Assembly (NCBI RefSeq): GCF_000186865.1
Contig: NW_008705571.1
Location: 1,312,465 to 1,376,464 of the forward strand
Direction: 5' to 3'
Source: Aureococcus anophagefferens
Taxonomy: Eukaryota > Sar > Pelagophyceae > Pelagomonadales > Pelagomonadaceae
DNA length: 64,000 bases
Shown: positions 1 to 8,559 of the stretch, piece by piece
Numbering within the stretch: the stretch's first letter is position 1
How the letters are laid out: every line of letters starts with the position of its first letter
The notes under the pieces: model-generated
The model's database searches: none
Seen by the model: the letters and a program-made list of their open reading frames with translations, nothing else
Told to the model about the DNA's origin: nothing
Position numbers and translations under genes: made by a program

Positions 1-1223
1 CCCTCTGCCGGTCGTCGCGCGCCAGCGAGGCGACCGCCGCCCACGGCGCCGCGTCGGCCAAGGTCCGCGCGGCCCTCGCCGAGGCGGAGGTGGCCCTGCG
101 GCTCCTCGCCGCGGACGCGGCCGTCGCGCCCGTCGTGCCGCGCGCGGAGGTCCGCGTGTGGATGGACGGCGCCTTCGACATGATGCACTTTGGCCACGCG
201 AACGCGTTCCGCCAGGGCAAGGCGTTGGGCACGCACCTCATCGTCGGCGTCAACAGCGACGCGTCGATCACGGAGGCCAAGGGCGCGCCCATCATGAACG
301 ACGCGGAGCGCACGCGCATGGTCCGGAGCTGCAAGTTCGTCAACGAGGTCGTCGAGAACGTGCCCTACGTCATGGACGCGGACTACGTGCGCCACGTCCT
401 GCAGAAGCACCGCGTGGACCTCATCGTCCACGGCGACGACCCCTGCATCGTCGACGGCCGGGACGTCTACGAGGCGGCCAAGGCCGCGGGCCGCTACCGG
501 ACGATCCCGCGGACGGAAGGCGTGTCGACGACGGACCTCGTCGGGCGCATGCTCCTGCTGGCGCGGAAACCGTCCTTGGAAGAGCCGGCGACGCCGACGC
601 GCTGCTCGGAGCTCGGCGAGTCCGAGCACCGCGGCAAGCTGCTGCGCCGGAGCCGCGCGTTCCTTTCGACGAGTCGCATGAACTCGTGCTTCGCGCGAGG
701 CACGCGCGCGCCCGCGCCCGGCGCGGCCGTCGTCTACGTGGCCGGCGCCTTCGACCTCTTCCACGCGGGCCACGTCGCCTTCCTCGAGGCGGCGCGGGGC
801 CTGGGGGACTACCTGGTGGTCGGCGTGCACGGCGACGCGGTCGTGGCCAAGAAACGCGGCGACGCGTTCCCGGTCATGAACATGCAGGAGCGCGCGCTCT
901 CCGTGCTGGGCTGCCGCTTCGTGGACGACTGCCTCTTCGACGCGCCCCTGCACGTGTCGGAGACCATGGTCCAGTCCTTCAAGATCACCGTGGTCGCCGT
1001 CGCGGCGCGCGGGCCCGACGCGGCCCGCCCCGACGGGGACCGCGACGACCCCTTCGCCGTGCCCAAAAAGCTCGGCCTCTTCACGACCGTCGACTCGGGC
1101 AGCGACCTGTCCTCGACGAAGATCGCCGACCGCATCCGCGACCGCCACGAGGCCCTCCTCGCGCGCTACCACAAGAAGGCCGCGAAGGAGGAGGCGTACT
1201 ACGACCAGCGCCACGCCGCCTAA
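1..1223 (+). CDS. PCYT2: Ethanolamine-phosphate cytidylyltransferase (5' partial)
   Basis: Makes CDP-ethanolamine from CTP and phosphoethanolamine in the Kennedy pathway to phosphatidylethanolamine. The frame is open to the left window edge with no ATG, so the N-terminus lies outside. Two nucleotidyltransferase folds are visible: the first has HFGH in the context DGAFDMMHFGHANAF and a later RTEGVSTTDLVGRML signature; the second has AGAFDLFHAGH and ends with STKIADRI. Two tandem cytidylyltransferase domains with intact HxGH motifs separate PCYT2 from the single-domain choline enzyme. The C-terminal tail is Lys/Glu-rich and ends YYDQRHAA. The stop overlaps the end of the convergent minus-strand gene by a few bases. 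Identification is firm; the first ~30 visible residues are low-complexity alanine-rich sequence and may be linker. Confidence 0.9.
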   Translation, partial: LCRSSRASEATAAHGAASAKVRAALAEAEVALRLLAADAAVAPVVPRAEVRVWMDGAFDMMHFGHANAFRQGKALGTHLIVGVNSDASITEAKGAPIMNDAERTRMVRSCKFVNEVVENVPYVMDADYVRHVLQKHRVDLIVHGDDPCIVDGRDVYEAAKAAGRYRTIPRTEGVSTTDLVGRMLLLARKPSLEEPATPTRCSELGESEHRGKLLRRSRAFLSTSRMNSCFARGTRAPAPGAAVVYVAGAFDLFHAGHVAFLEAARGLGDYLVVGVHGDAVVAKKRGDAFPVMNMQERALSVLGCRFVDDCLFDAPLHVSETMVQSFKITVVAVAARGPDAARPDGDRDDPFAVPKKLGLFTTVDSGSDLSSTKIADRIRDRHEALLARYHKKAAKEEAYYDQRHAA

Positions 1224-3865
1224 CGTCGCTTCCTATTCAGCCGCGACGCCGCCTTCCGGTTCGTCAGGTCGTCGAGGACCCAGTCGGGCGCGGGGATGCC
1301 GAAGAGGAGGTAGTCGTTGACGTAGTGGTCCACGAGCACGCGCGTCGCGCGGCCCGTGGCGTCCGCGGCGAACCACTCGCGCGTCGACGACGCGGCGTTC
1401 GTGTTGTGCTTGAAGGCCGCCGCGACGGCGGGGAAGAGGTCGTCGAAGAGGGGCACGTCGGCGTGGGACACGTTGACCTTGGCGAGGAGCGCGATGACCT
1501 TGTCGCGCGACGTCGCGCGGTCGAGCTGCTCGACGGTGTCGTAGTAGCGCAGCGAGTGGCCCAGCCCGCCGCAGAACTGGGACTGGCGCCGGAAGTGGAC
1601 GTCCTCGTTGACGCGCTGCAGCGCCGCGTCCGTCGCGTTGTCCTCGCGCGCGATGTGGTCGACGGCCTGCGCGAACCTGGCGGAAAAGCGCGCGACGTGC
1701 CCAACTTTGGAGGCGCCTCTCTCGGTCTTCGTTTCGGCTCATGTTTGGACGGGCGATGATCTCTCGGAGCGCCCTCGACGCGTGGATCCGTTCTCCGGAA
1801 CGATCGACGTTGAAGCGACCTCGAATCACCCGTGTCCCGCCCCGCGCGCGAACGTCGCGGTCTCCGTCCCGAACTCGCCCCGGCAGTGGTCCTTGCCGTC
1901 GCCGTCGACCTTGGCGCCGCCGAGCTCGCACTTGGACTGGAGGGCGGAGACGAAGCGCTCCAGGGGATCGCGGTAGAAGACGGCCTTGTGCCACGCGGGG
2001 TCCTTCAACATCGCCATGATCTGCGCCGCGGAGCCCATCTTCAGGGCCTTGGGGCTGTTGAGGCCCCAGGGCACCCAGGACTCGGCCTTGCCCACGAGGC
2101 TCTGGGACGGCACGGCCCTGGAGCGCACGGACGCGAAGAGGCGGTTGAAGGCGCTGCAGGAGTTCTTCTCGATGTAGCAGAAGAGCAGCTTGTGCTCGGG
2201 CACGACGATGAAGCGGTTCGTCAGGCCCGAGAGCTCGTTGTAGCGGAAGGGCCACGTCGGGTTCGTCGACGCCGGGCCGGCGCCGGGAATGACGAGGTCG
2301 AGCGTCGCCGCCGGCGGCGGCGGCGGGCCCGCGCGCGCCTTCGGCGGCGGCCTCGGGGGCGCGGGCGCGGGCGCGGGCGGGTTCGCGGGCGCGGGCGGCG
2401 GCGGGTTCGCGGGCGCCGGCGGCGGCGGGTTCGCGGGCGCCGGCGGCGCCTCCACCGGCGCCGCCTCCGCCGGCGGCGCCTCCGCGGGCGCGCCCGGGAT
2501 GCCCCGGGACCATTTCGCCGCGAACTCGGCGATGGCCTTGGGCGTCTTGAGGTCGAAGGACACGGGCCGCTCAGGCGGCCGCGCGAGGTCCAGGGGCGCC
2601 GCGTCCCGGAGCCGCCCGACGGCGGCGCCCCGCGGCGGCGGCGGCGCGGGCGCGGGGCTCGTCCCCGCCGCGCCCGCGGCGACCCTCGATTCGACGTCCG
2701 TGTGGAGCGTCTTCTTGTCCGCGACGCGGCCCGGGTAGCGCGCGCCGCAGGCGCTGTCCTCGCCCGGCGCGCCCGCGAGGCGCGCCTGCACGGCCTCGTG
2801 GTGGAAGGCGGCCTCGAAGCGCGCCGTCGCCGACGCGTCCGCGTTCAGGTTCGAGACCCGCGCGGTCTCGTGGTTCTCGACCAGGCCGTCGAAGGGCGGG
2901 CCGTCGTAGACGAGGCGGCAGCCGTGGCCGTGGACCTTGTTGACCGTGTAGTGGTCGATGGGCAGCACGAGCTCCTTCTCCGCGCAGACGAGGCCGAACA
3001 TGCGCGCCGCGGCCTCGCGCGGGTAGACCTGCGCGGGACAAGCGCGCGAGGGTGTCGCCGTCTCCCTCGGCCGCGTGCCGCTCGTTTCGGCTCATGTGTG
3101 GACGGGCGATCGTCTCTCGGAGCGCTCTCGACGCGTGGACGCTTTGTCCGGAACGATCGCGCGCGGACCACTCACGTTGAAGCGACCTCGAATCGCTGCC
3201 CCGGGGGAGACCATGCCCGTGGTGTACGCGCCGAGGCGGTACGCGCTGTAGCGGTTCCGCGGCGGCATGGCCGCGAGCGCCGCCTCGAGCTTGGCCTCGA
3301 AGCCGTCCACGGGCGCGGCGTCGTCCTCGAGGAGGACGCCGTAGGGCTTGCCGCTCAGCAAGAGGCAGAAGAGGAAGCGGAGCTCCGTCAACCACAAACC
3401 CGCCTGGCCCGGGTTCATCTTGAAGGCGAGGCGCAGGCCCAGCGCCTCGTAGTGGGCCAGCGCGGCGTCCGGGTCGTGCTTGTCCGTCGCGTTGAGGATC
3501 GCGAAATTCGGGTGCCGCGCGACGAGCTCGCCGACCCACGCGGCGCGCGGCGCCGACGTCCGCAGGAGGCCCACGGCGTAGAAGACGTCGCCGTCGGCCC
3601 TGCGCAGGTCGACGTCGTCGATGGCGAGCGCGCCGCCGAGCTTCGAACGCAGCGCGTCGGCGTCGCCGCTCCAGTCCGGCCGCATGGACGCCTCGAGCGC
3701 CGCGCCGCAGCGCTCGACGCGCGAGCGCGTGAACACGTTCTCCGCCTTGCTCACGCCGGCGCCGCGCGCGATCGCGACGACGGCCAGCAGCCGCAGCGGG
3801 AGGTCGCTGCCGCGTCGCCGGTTGCTCGTCATCGGCGCGGCGGCCGGCGACCGGACGCAGCCCAT
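1220..3865 (-). CDS. Glycosyltransferase (GT25-like) / sulfotransferase fusion, 3 exons
   Basis: Exons (minus): 3865-3212, 3028-1854, 1676-1220; both introns are family-B introners. Splicing gives one 761-residue frame. A basic N-terminus with a hydrophobic stretch (LPLRLLAVVAIARGAG) suggests a signal anchor, so Golgi/ER lumenal. Residues ~50-270 look like family-25-type glycosyltransferase: YGVLLEDDAAPVDGFE (acidic nucleotide-sugar/metal site), RLGAYTTGMVYPREAA across the first splice junction, then PIDHYTVN. A proline/alanine linker (~398-457) follows. From ~495 is a carbohydrate sulfotransferase: FCYIEKNSCSAFNRLF fits the PAPS 5'-phosphosulfate loop and YRDPLERFVSALQSKC the 3'-phosphate site. 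The two domains suggest one protein that builds and sulfates a glycan. Start could also be the Met at 3832. Domain order is clear; substrate unknown. Confidence 0.72.
1677..1853 (-). mobile_element. Introner element, family B, intron 2 of the GT/sulfotransferase gene
   Basis: The intron is 177 bp. Read on the minus strand it begins with GTTCGCGC, and exon 3 begins with the same eight bases, a perfect 8 bp target-site duplication. After the duplication comes a decayed family-B 5' end (GGGGCGGGACACGGGTGATTCG) and the last bases are CGCTTTTCCGCCAG. Donor is the GT of the duplicated target, acceptor is the AG at the element terminus. Phase 2; splicing restores ETATFAQAVDHI with no added residues. 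TIRs have diverged, so this is an older copy. Confidence 0.85.
3029..3211 (-). mobile_element. Introner element, family B, intron 1 of the GT/sulfotransferase gene
   Basis: The intron is 183 bp, in forward family-B orientation relative to the gene. The first eight bases GTCTCCCC match the first eight of exon 2 (GTCTACCC) at 7 of 8. Element start CGGGGCAGCGATTCGAGG, end CTTGTCCCGCGCAG. Donor GT from the target duplication, acceptor AG from the element. Phase 0; junction reads TTGM-VYPREA. Confidence 0.82.
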
Positions 3866-4047
3866 GCTGCCAGTTTGCAGACCTCCAAAAGGGAAGCGGT
3901 GCGTTGCCTTATTCAACGCCTCCGACTTGCACTCCAATGAAAGCCTGCGGTTTCTAGCGCGGGGCCGACGCCGCGCGCGCGGCGGTCGGGGCTGCACTGC
4001 ACACTGTTGTCGGCTACCGGATCAGCCTCGTCTTCGGTGTTGCGCCC

Positions 4048-5040
4048 ATGGGCCCCTGCAACAGCAAGAGCGCCGCCGACGGCGGCGGCGAGACGCGCGT
4101 CGCACCCGGCGACGCCGCCCCGGCGGACCACAAGGTCGAGATCAAGAAGCGCTACACGCGCATGTCGCAGATCGCCAAGCCCAAGAAGGACACGGGCCCG
4201 GAGACGCACATGAGCAAGGCCGAGGTGCGGGCCCTCTGGCCCGACGCCGACGAGCAGATCTTCAACAGCGCCTACAAGATCTTCGACTGGACCGCGCACT
4301 CCGAGGACGAGAAGGCCGACAACGTCAAGATGTTCACGATCTTGATGGTGTCGCTGCTCGCGCCCGACGAGGCGCAGCGGTCGCCGACGCATCTGTACGA
4401 GGTGGCCTTCCTCATCTTCGACGTCGACGAGAGCGGCGCTTTGGACAAGGAGGAGTTCGCGAAGATGATTTCTGTGATCTACAAGTCGAAGGCGAACGCG
4501 CTGCGCCTCGTCTTCGACACCAAGGCGGGCCACGACATGCTCGAGTCCTTCGCCTCCAAGGAGCACTGCGCCGAGAACATCGCCTTCCTCGACGCGGTCA
4601 CGGCCTGGGCGGCCAGGGCCGCGGCCGGCGACGCGTCGGCGGCCGAGGCCGCGCACGTCCACGACACGTACTGCACGGAGATCGCGCCCTACCCCGTCAA
4701 CCTGTCCGCGCGGACGAAGAAGCTCCTCGACGAGGGGCTCGCCAAGGACCCGCTGCCGCCGGACCTCTTCGACAAAGCGAGGAAGGACATCCTCAAGCTC
4801 ATCGAGCAGGACACGTTCGCGCGGTTCAACAAGGACAAGGACCGCCTCGACGAGCTCGTCAAAAAGCTGTTCGTCGAGGTCGACAAGTCCCACACGGGCA
4901 AGATCGAGCGCGACGAGTACGTCGAGTGGGCCAAGAACAACCCGGAGGTCACCCAGTTCTACCAGCCGCTCACGAAGCTCACGGAGGACGTCAAAAAACG
5001 ACGAGCCGCCGCCGACGCCAAGCCCGCGGACCCGGCGTAA
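4048..5040 (+). CDS. EF-hand / RGS-domain protein, probably lipid-anchored
   Basis: 330 residues, no intron. The N-terminus MGPCNS fits N-myristoylation at Gly2 plus a palmitoylatable Cys4. Two canonical EF-hand loops are visible at D125-E136 (DVDESGALDKEE) and D279-E290 (DKSHTGKIERDE). Between them, residues ~161-262 read as an RGS domain: a helix with FASKEHCAENIAFLDAV, then PYPVNLS, PPDLFDKARKDILKLIEQDTFARF. RGS domains accelerate GTP hydrolysis by G-alpha subunits; Ca2+ binding on both sides suggests Ca2+-gated control of G-protein signalling at a membrane. Start chosen because it gives the acylation motif. It is transcribed divergently from the GT/sulfotransferase gene (182 bp between starts). 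Confidence 0.82.
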   Translation: MGPCNSKSAADGGGETRVAPGDAAPADHKVEIKKRYTRMSQIAKPKKDTGPETHMSKAEVRALWPDADEQIFNSAYKIFDWTAHSEDEKADNVKMFTILMVSLLAPDEAQRSPTHLYEVAFLIFDVDESGALDKEEFAKMISVIYKSKANALRLVFDTKAGHDMLESFASKEHCAENIAFLDAVTAWAARAAAGDASAAEAAHVHDTYCTEIAPYPVNLSARTKKLLDEGLAKDPLPPDLFDKARKDILKLIEQDTFARFNKDKDRLDELVKKLFVEVDKSHTGKIERDEYVEWAKNNPEVTQFYQPLTKLTEDVKKRRAAADAKPADPA

Positions 5041-5133
5041 CACACAGACAGGGGAAGACCCGGCGCGGATTGCGACGGCTCGACCAGTGCAAGATGCAGT
5101 TCAACATTGTCTCAGCTCGTCTGACACAGACCG

Positions 5134-6449
5134 ATGGCCGTCGCACGCGGCCTCATGCGCGCCCTGCGCGTCGCCGTCTGCGCGCTGTTGCTGCGCGCCG
5201 CGGCACTGAGCCGGCCGAGCGTGCGCGACGCCATGCCCAAGCTCGCGGCGGGCGACGGCTGCGGTCCGAACAGAATATATGAGTGGAAGGGCCTGAACAC
5301 GCGCTACTACGCGCTCAACGAGGACGGCGACGGCCCGTCGGTGATCCTCGTCCACGGCCTCTTCGTCAACGCGGACCACTGGCGCCGCAACGCGCCGGCC
5401 CTCGCGGCGGCGGGCTGCCGCGTCTTCGCCGTCGACCTGCTGGGCAACGGCTACAGCGACAAGCCGTACCCCGAGGACCCCGCGGCCGTCGCCGTCTCCG
5501 GCGAGAACTCCCGCTTCCCCGACGGCGCGTCGTCGACGGTGGTTGCCAATTTGGGCACGGCGGGCGGCGGCGCGCGACCGGGCATCGACGTCGAGCAGCG
5601 GCACCCGCGCGCCGGGTCTCCCTACAACTTCTTCACGTGGGCCGACCAGCTCACGGACTTCGCCGAGGCCGTCGTGAAACCGCAATCGGGCTCCTGCGCC
5701 CTCGTCTGCAACTCCATCGGCTGCATCTCCGGCCTCGTCGCCGCGCGCGACCGGCCGGACCTCTTCGGCTCGTGTTTATTGGTCGCGCCGAACTTCCGCG
5801 AGCTCCACGTCGCCGAGTCGCCGGCCTTCCTCCAGCCCGCCGTGTCCTGGGTCCAGGCCCAGCTCCGCGCCAAGGGCCAGGGCCTCTTCGACGCGCTCGC
5901 CAAACCGGACACGGTCAAGAGCATCCTCAAGGAGCCCTACGCGGACGAAAAGGCCGTCACGGACGACCTCGTCGACTGCCTCCTGACGCCGCTGCTCACG
6001 GAGGGCTCGGCGGACGTCGTCTTCGACACGCTCTCCTCGGCGTCCATGCACAGGAGTGTTTTTTCGCGTGAATTTCGCCTGAAGATGTGCAGAAATCCGA
6101 CCCCGTCGCACTTGGTAGGCTCTCCTACAGCGCCGGCCCGCTGCCGGAGCAGCTCCTCCAGGACGACGCGCTCGCGGCCGCGAAGATCTGGGCCTGCGTC
6201 GGCGACCGCGACCCCTGGACGCCCATCAAGCGCGTGGCCGCGCTGGAGAAGTACGCGCCCGTGAAGCGCGTCGACGTCCTCCGGGGCGCGGGCCACTGCC
6301 CCCACGACGAGAACCCGGCCCTCGTCAACCCCCTCATCCTCGAGTTCCTCGGGCTGGAAACGCCGGAGGCTGAGCCCGCGGCGGCGGCCTCAGACGGGAA
6401 GAAGACGGGCGTGGGCACGCCCCTCTTCGACAAGAAGGTCCGGGCGTAA
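5134..6449 (+). CDS. Alpha/beta-hydrolase with N-terminal leader, 2 exons
   Basis: Exons 5134-6029 and 6119-6449 under the co-opted GC donor (or 5134-6041 with a GT donor; both keep frame). The N-terminus carries a hydrophobic leader (LRVAVCALLLRAAAL), secretory or plastid. HGLFVNADHWRRN is the oxyanion region, LVCNSIGCISGL the nucleophile elbow with Ser, VGDRDPWTP the acid, and GAGHCPHDENP the catalytic His. The order and the phrase SYSAGPLPEQLL match plastid alpha/beta hydrolases of the pheophytinase-like group in plants. A ~50-residue insertion (Gly/Ser-rich, ~130-170) lies before the nucleophile. Substrate not deducible. The intron in SYSAGP carries an 8 bp direct duplication (see 6030-6118). 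The stop is only a few bases from the stop of the convergent GST gene. Confidence 0.82.
6030..6118 (+). mobile_element. Short introner-like intron (class C) with exact 8 bp duplication
   Basis: GCTCTCCT occurs at 6030-6037 and again at 6119-6126, the first bases of exon 2. The 81 bp between starts CGGCGTCC and ends TTGGTAG. Taking the duplicated target's GC as donor and the TAG as acceptor gives an 89 bp phase-2 intron and the clean product FDTLSYSAGPLPEQ. A GT donor lies 12 bases further in (6042), so either donor preserves frame; the GT choice adds four residues. Confidence 0.65.
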
Positions 6450-6456
6450 CTTGGCC

Positions 6457-7265
6457 TTAGGCGAGGAACTCGGCGAAGGAGTAGCCGCCGGCGCTCGAGA
6501 GCATGGCCGCGGCGGGCGCCGCGGCGACGAAGTCGTCGACGTACTGCTTGACGCGCGGCGGCGCCTCGAAGCCCGTCTTCTCGGCGACCTTGGGCAACGT
6601 CGCCGGGAACAGGAACGGCGCGACCTTGTAGTCCGCGATGGAGAGCGCGTCGCCGGTGACGAACTTGCCCGCGAGGTGGACGGCCGCGAACTTCTCGAGC
6701 GCGTCCTTGTACGCCGCGGACGCCGCCGCCTGGTCCGCGGGCGCGGGCACGAAGCCCAGGACCACGTAGACGACGCCGACGTGCTTCGGGTAGACCTCGC
6801 CCACGAAGTTGTCCATGGCCATGTCGATCTTCGCGCAGGCCGCGGGGTCCGCGACGGGGTACATCGCCGGCGCGTACTGCAGCGCGAGGTAGCGCAGGAT
6901 CGCCGTGCTCTCGCCCATGTTCACGCCCGTGGCGGCGTCGGACATGCCTACCAATCGAAACCTCGTGTTCTCTCGAACGTCGTCGCGACCGCGGGACGCC
7001 GCGCGATGCCGGGAATCTTCTGGTACGGGTTGATCTTCGCGTAGTCCGCCGTCTTCTGCATCTGGGGCTCGGTGATGTCGCACATCTCCAATCCTCCGAC
7101 CTTGGCGTCCATGGCCAGGAGCGCCGGGCCCATGCTGTTGGACGAGAGCGTCATCCCGTGGACTTTGACGGATTTGTTCTCCGCGAGGTAGGCGTCGACG
7201 TCGGCCTGCGCCTTGCCGTCGGCGAGCGCCGCGCCGACGGTCTTGTACGACGCTGCGGCGCCCAT
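6457..7265 (-). CDS. Glutathione S-transferase-like protein, 2 exons
   Basis: Exons (minus) 7265-7010 and 6947-6457 with a GC donor (or 7265-6998 with a GT donor). About 248 residues. The N-terminal thioredoxin-like half has a short hydrophobic strand (VKVHGMTLSSNSMGPALLAM), NPYQKIPG with the cis-Pro, and GESTAILRYLALQY, the ESxAI glutathione-binding motif. The C-terminal helical half has LSIADYKVAPFLF, matching the conserved D of the GST C-terminal N-capping box. Cytosolic glutathione transferase or a related ligandin. Start MGAAASYKTV at 7265 fits a possible myristoylation signal (MGAAAS). It shares a ~310 bp divergent upstream region with the phosducin-like gene. Confidence 0.78.
6948..7009 (-). 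mobile_element. Short introner-like intron (class C) in the GST gene
   Basis: On the minus strand the intron starts GCATCGCG and exon 2 starts GCATGTCC (first four bases shared). Eight bases in, the element begins CGGCGTCC, identical to the hydrolase element, and it ends TTGGTAG, also identical. 62 bp with the GC donor, 50 bp with a GT donor 12 bases further in; both phase 1. Confidence 0.55.
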
Positions 7266-7575
7266 CTTACTATCGTCTGACTGGCCCTGACGAAATCCAA
7301 TGCGGCTTAGATGCAGCTCACAGCCAAAACGCGCTGGTGGGAAATCCGCACCAGAATGCGGGGTAAATTTTGACCTTTGGCTCCGAGCCACCAAACTTTT
7401 AGAAACTTGAAAACCTCATCATTGCTACGCCGTGCGCCACAGCCTGATTGCGCTCCGTCAGGGATTACAGCAAGCGGCGCGTTGAGAGCTCCTTTATTGC
7501 CGTAAACATCGGCGCGGGAGCAGCAGCTATAGAGCTCTAGAGCTCTCTCAGCTCGCCCGAGCGCACTGCCGAACC
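7266..7575 (+). promoter_or_regulatory. Divergent intergenic region, GST / phosducin-like
   Basis: 310 bases between two divergent start codons. Noticeably AT-richer than its surroundings from ~7380 to ~7520. Ends with repeated GAGCTC hexamers (CTATAGAGCTCTAGAGCTCTCTCAGCTC), a short palindromic cluster ~35-45 bases before the plus-strand ATG. Likely a bidirectional promoter; no factor site can be named. Confidence 0.4.
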
Positions 7576-8412
7576 ATGGCCGGGCGCGGCGCGACGACGG
7601 TGCCCTTCACGACGAAGCTCACGGACTTCGACGATGCGCTCATCAAGCGGGACATCTGCACGCGCGAGCAGTGCTTGTTGGCCAAGGGCATGGACGAGGA
7701 GCAGGTGCTGGACCTGCTCGTCCACGAGGACGTGACGCGCGAGATGGCGAAGCTCGACGAGGCGGCGCGCGAGGCCGAGGCCGAGGTCGCCCGCGACCCG
7801 CTGAGGCACGCGACGGCGCACGCGACGCGCGACGAGCTCGACGACCTCGACGAGGACGACGAGTTCCTCGACGACGCGTTCCTGGCCAAGTACCGCGAGG
7901 CGCGCATCGCGGAGCTCACGGAGGCGTCGAAGGCGGACCGCTTCGGGTCCGTCTTCGAGATCGAGAAGGCGGACTGGACGCGCGAGGTCAACGAGGTCTC
8001 GAACGCGTGCTGGGTCTTCGTCCACCTCTACCAGGACTACGTCGCCGACTCCGCGGCGCTCAACGTCTGCCTCGAGTCGCTGGCGAAGACCTACCCGCAC
8101 GTCAAGTTCGTCAAGATCCGCGCGACGTCCGCCGTCGAGAAGTGGCCCGACTCGAACCTGCCCGCCGTCTACCTCTACCACGAAGGCGAGATGCAGCACC
8201 AGCTCATCGGCAGCCGCGCGATCTCCGAGGGCCCGCCGCCCTTCACGGCCAACTCCGTCGCGCGGAAGCTCGCGACCTTCAAAATAGTCGACGAGCACGC
8301 GCGGCTGCCCGACGCGCCGCCGCCGCCGCCACCCGCGTCCGACGGCGGCACGGCCGCGAAAGTCCGGCGGAGCGCCTACTCGCGCGAGGACGACGCGACC
8401 TGGGACGCGTAA
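7576..8412 (+). CDS. Phosducin-like protein (PDCL3/VIAF type)
   Basis: 278 residues, single exon. Contains an acidic helix region (DELDDLDEDDEFLDDAFLAKYREARIAEL) followed by a thioredoxin-like fold: ADRFGSVFEIEKADWTREVN, CWVFVHLYQDYVADS, the LAKTYPHVKFVKIRA strand, and LPAVYLYHEGEM with the cis-Pro. The redox CxxC is absent, as in phosducin-like proteins. PhLP2/3 proteins are cytosolic co-chaperones that work with the CCT chaperonin on tubulin, actin and related clients. The C-terminus is a Pro-run then a Ser/Arg tail. Length and domain order match PDCL2/3. The start is ATG with the family-typical WxxxLxxxxI-like helix following (FDDALIKRDI). Confidence 0.83.
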   Translation: MAGRGATTVPFTTKLTDFDDALIKRDICTREQCLLAKGMDEEQVLDLLVHEDVTREMAKLDEAAREAEAEVARDPLRHATAHATRDELDDLDEDDEFLDDAFLAKYREARIAELTEASKADRFGSVFEIEKADWTREVNEVSNACWVFVHLYQDYVADSAALNVCLESLAKTYPHVKFVKIRATSAVEKWPDSNLPAVYLYHEGEMQHQLIGSRAISEGPPPFTANSVARKLATFKIVDEHARLPDAPPPPPPASDGGTAAKVRRSAYSREDDATWDA

Positions 8413-8559
8413 CGTGTACGACCGGGGCAGGTCGGGCCCGCGTGACGAAGCCGAACCCCGACCCGTCATTCCGCGCGGCGATTTGGCGGCCCGATACCGG
8501 TTACGTGCGCTCCCGGGGAGGCGACCGTCACGGCGTGACGCGACCTGGAGAAAACATCG

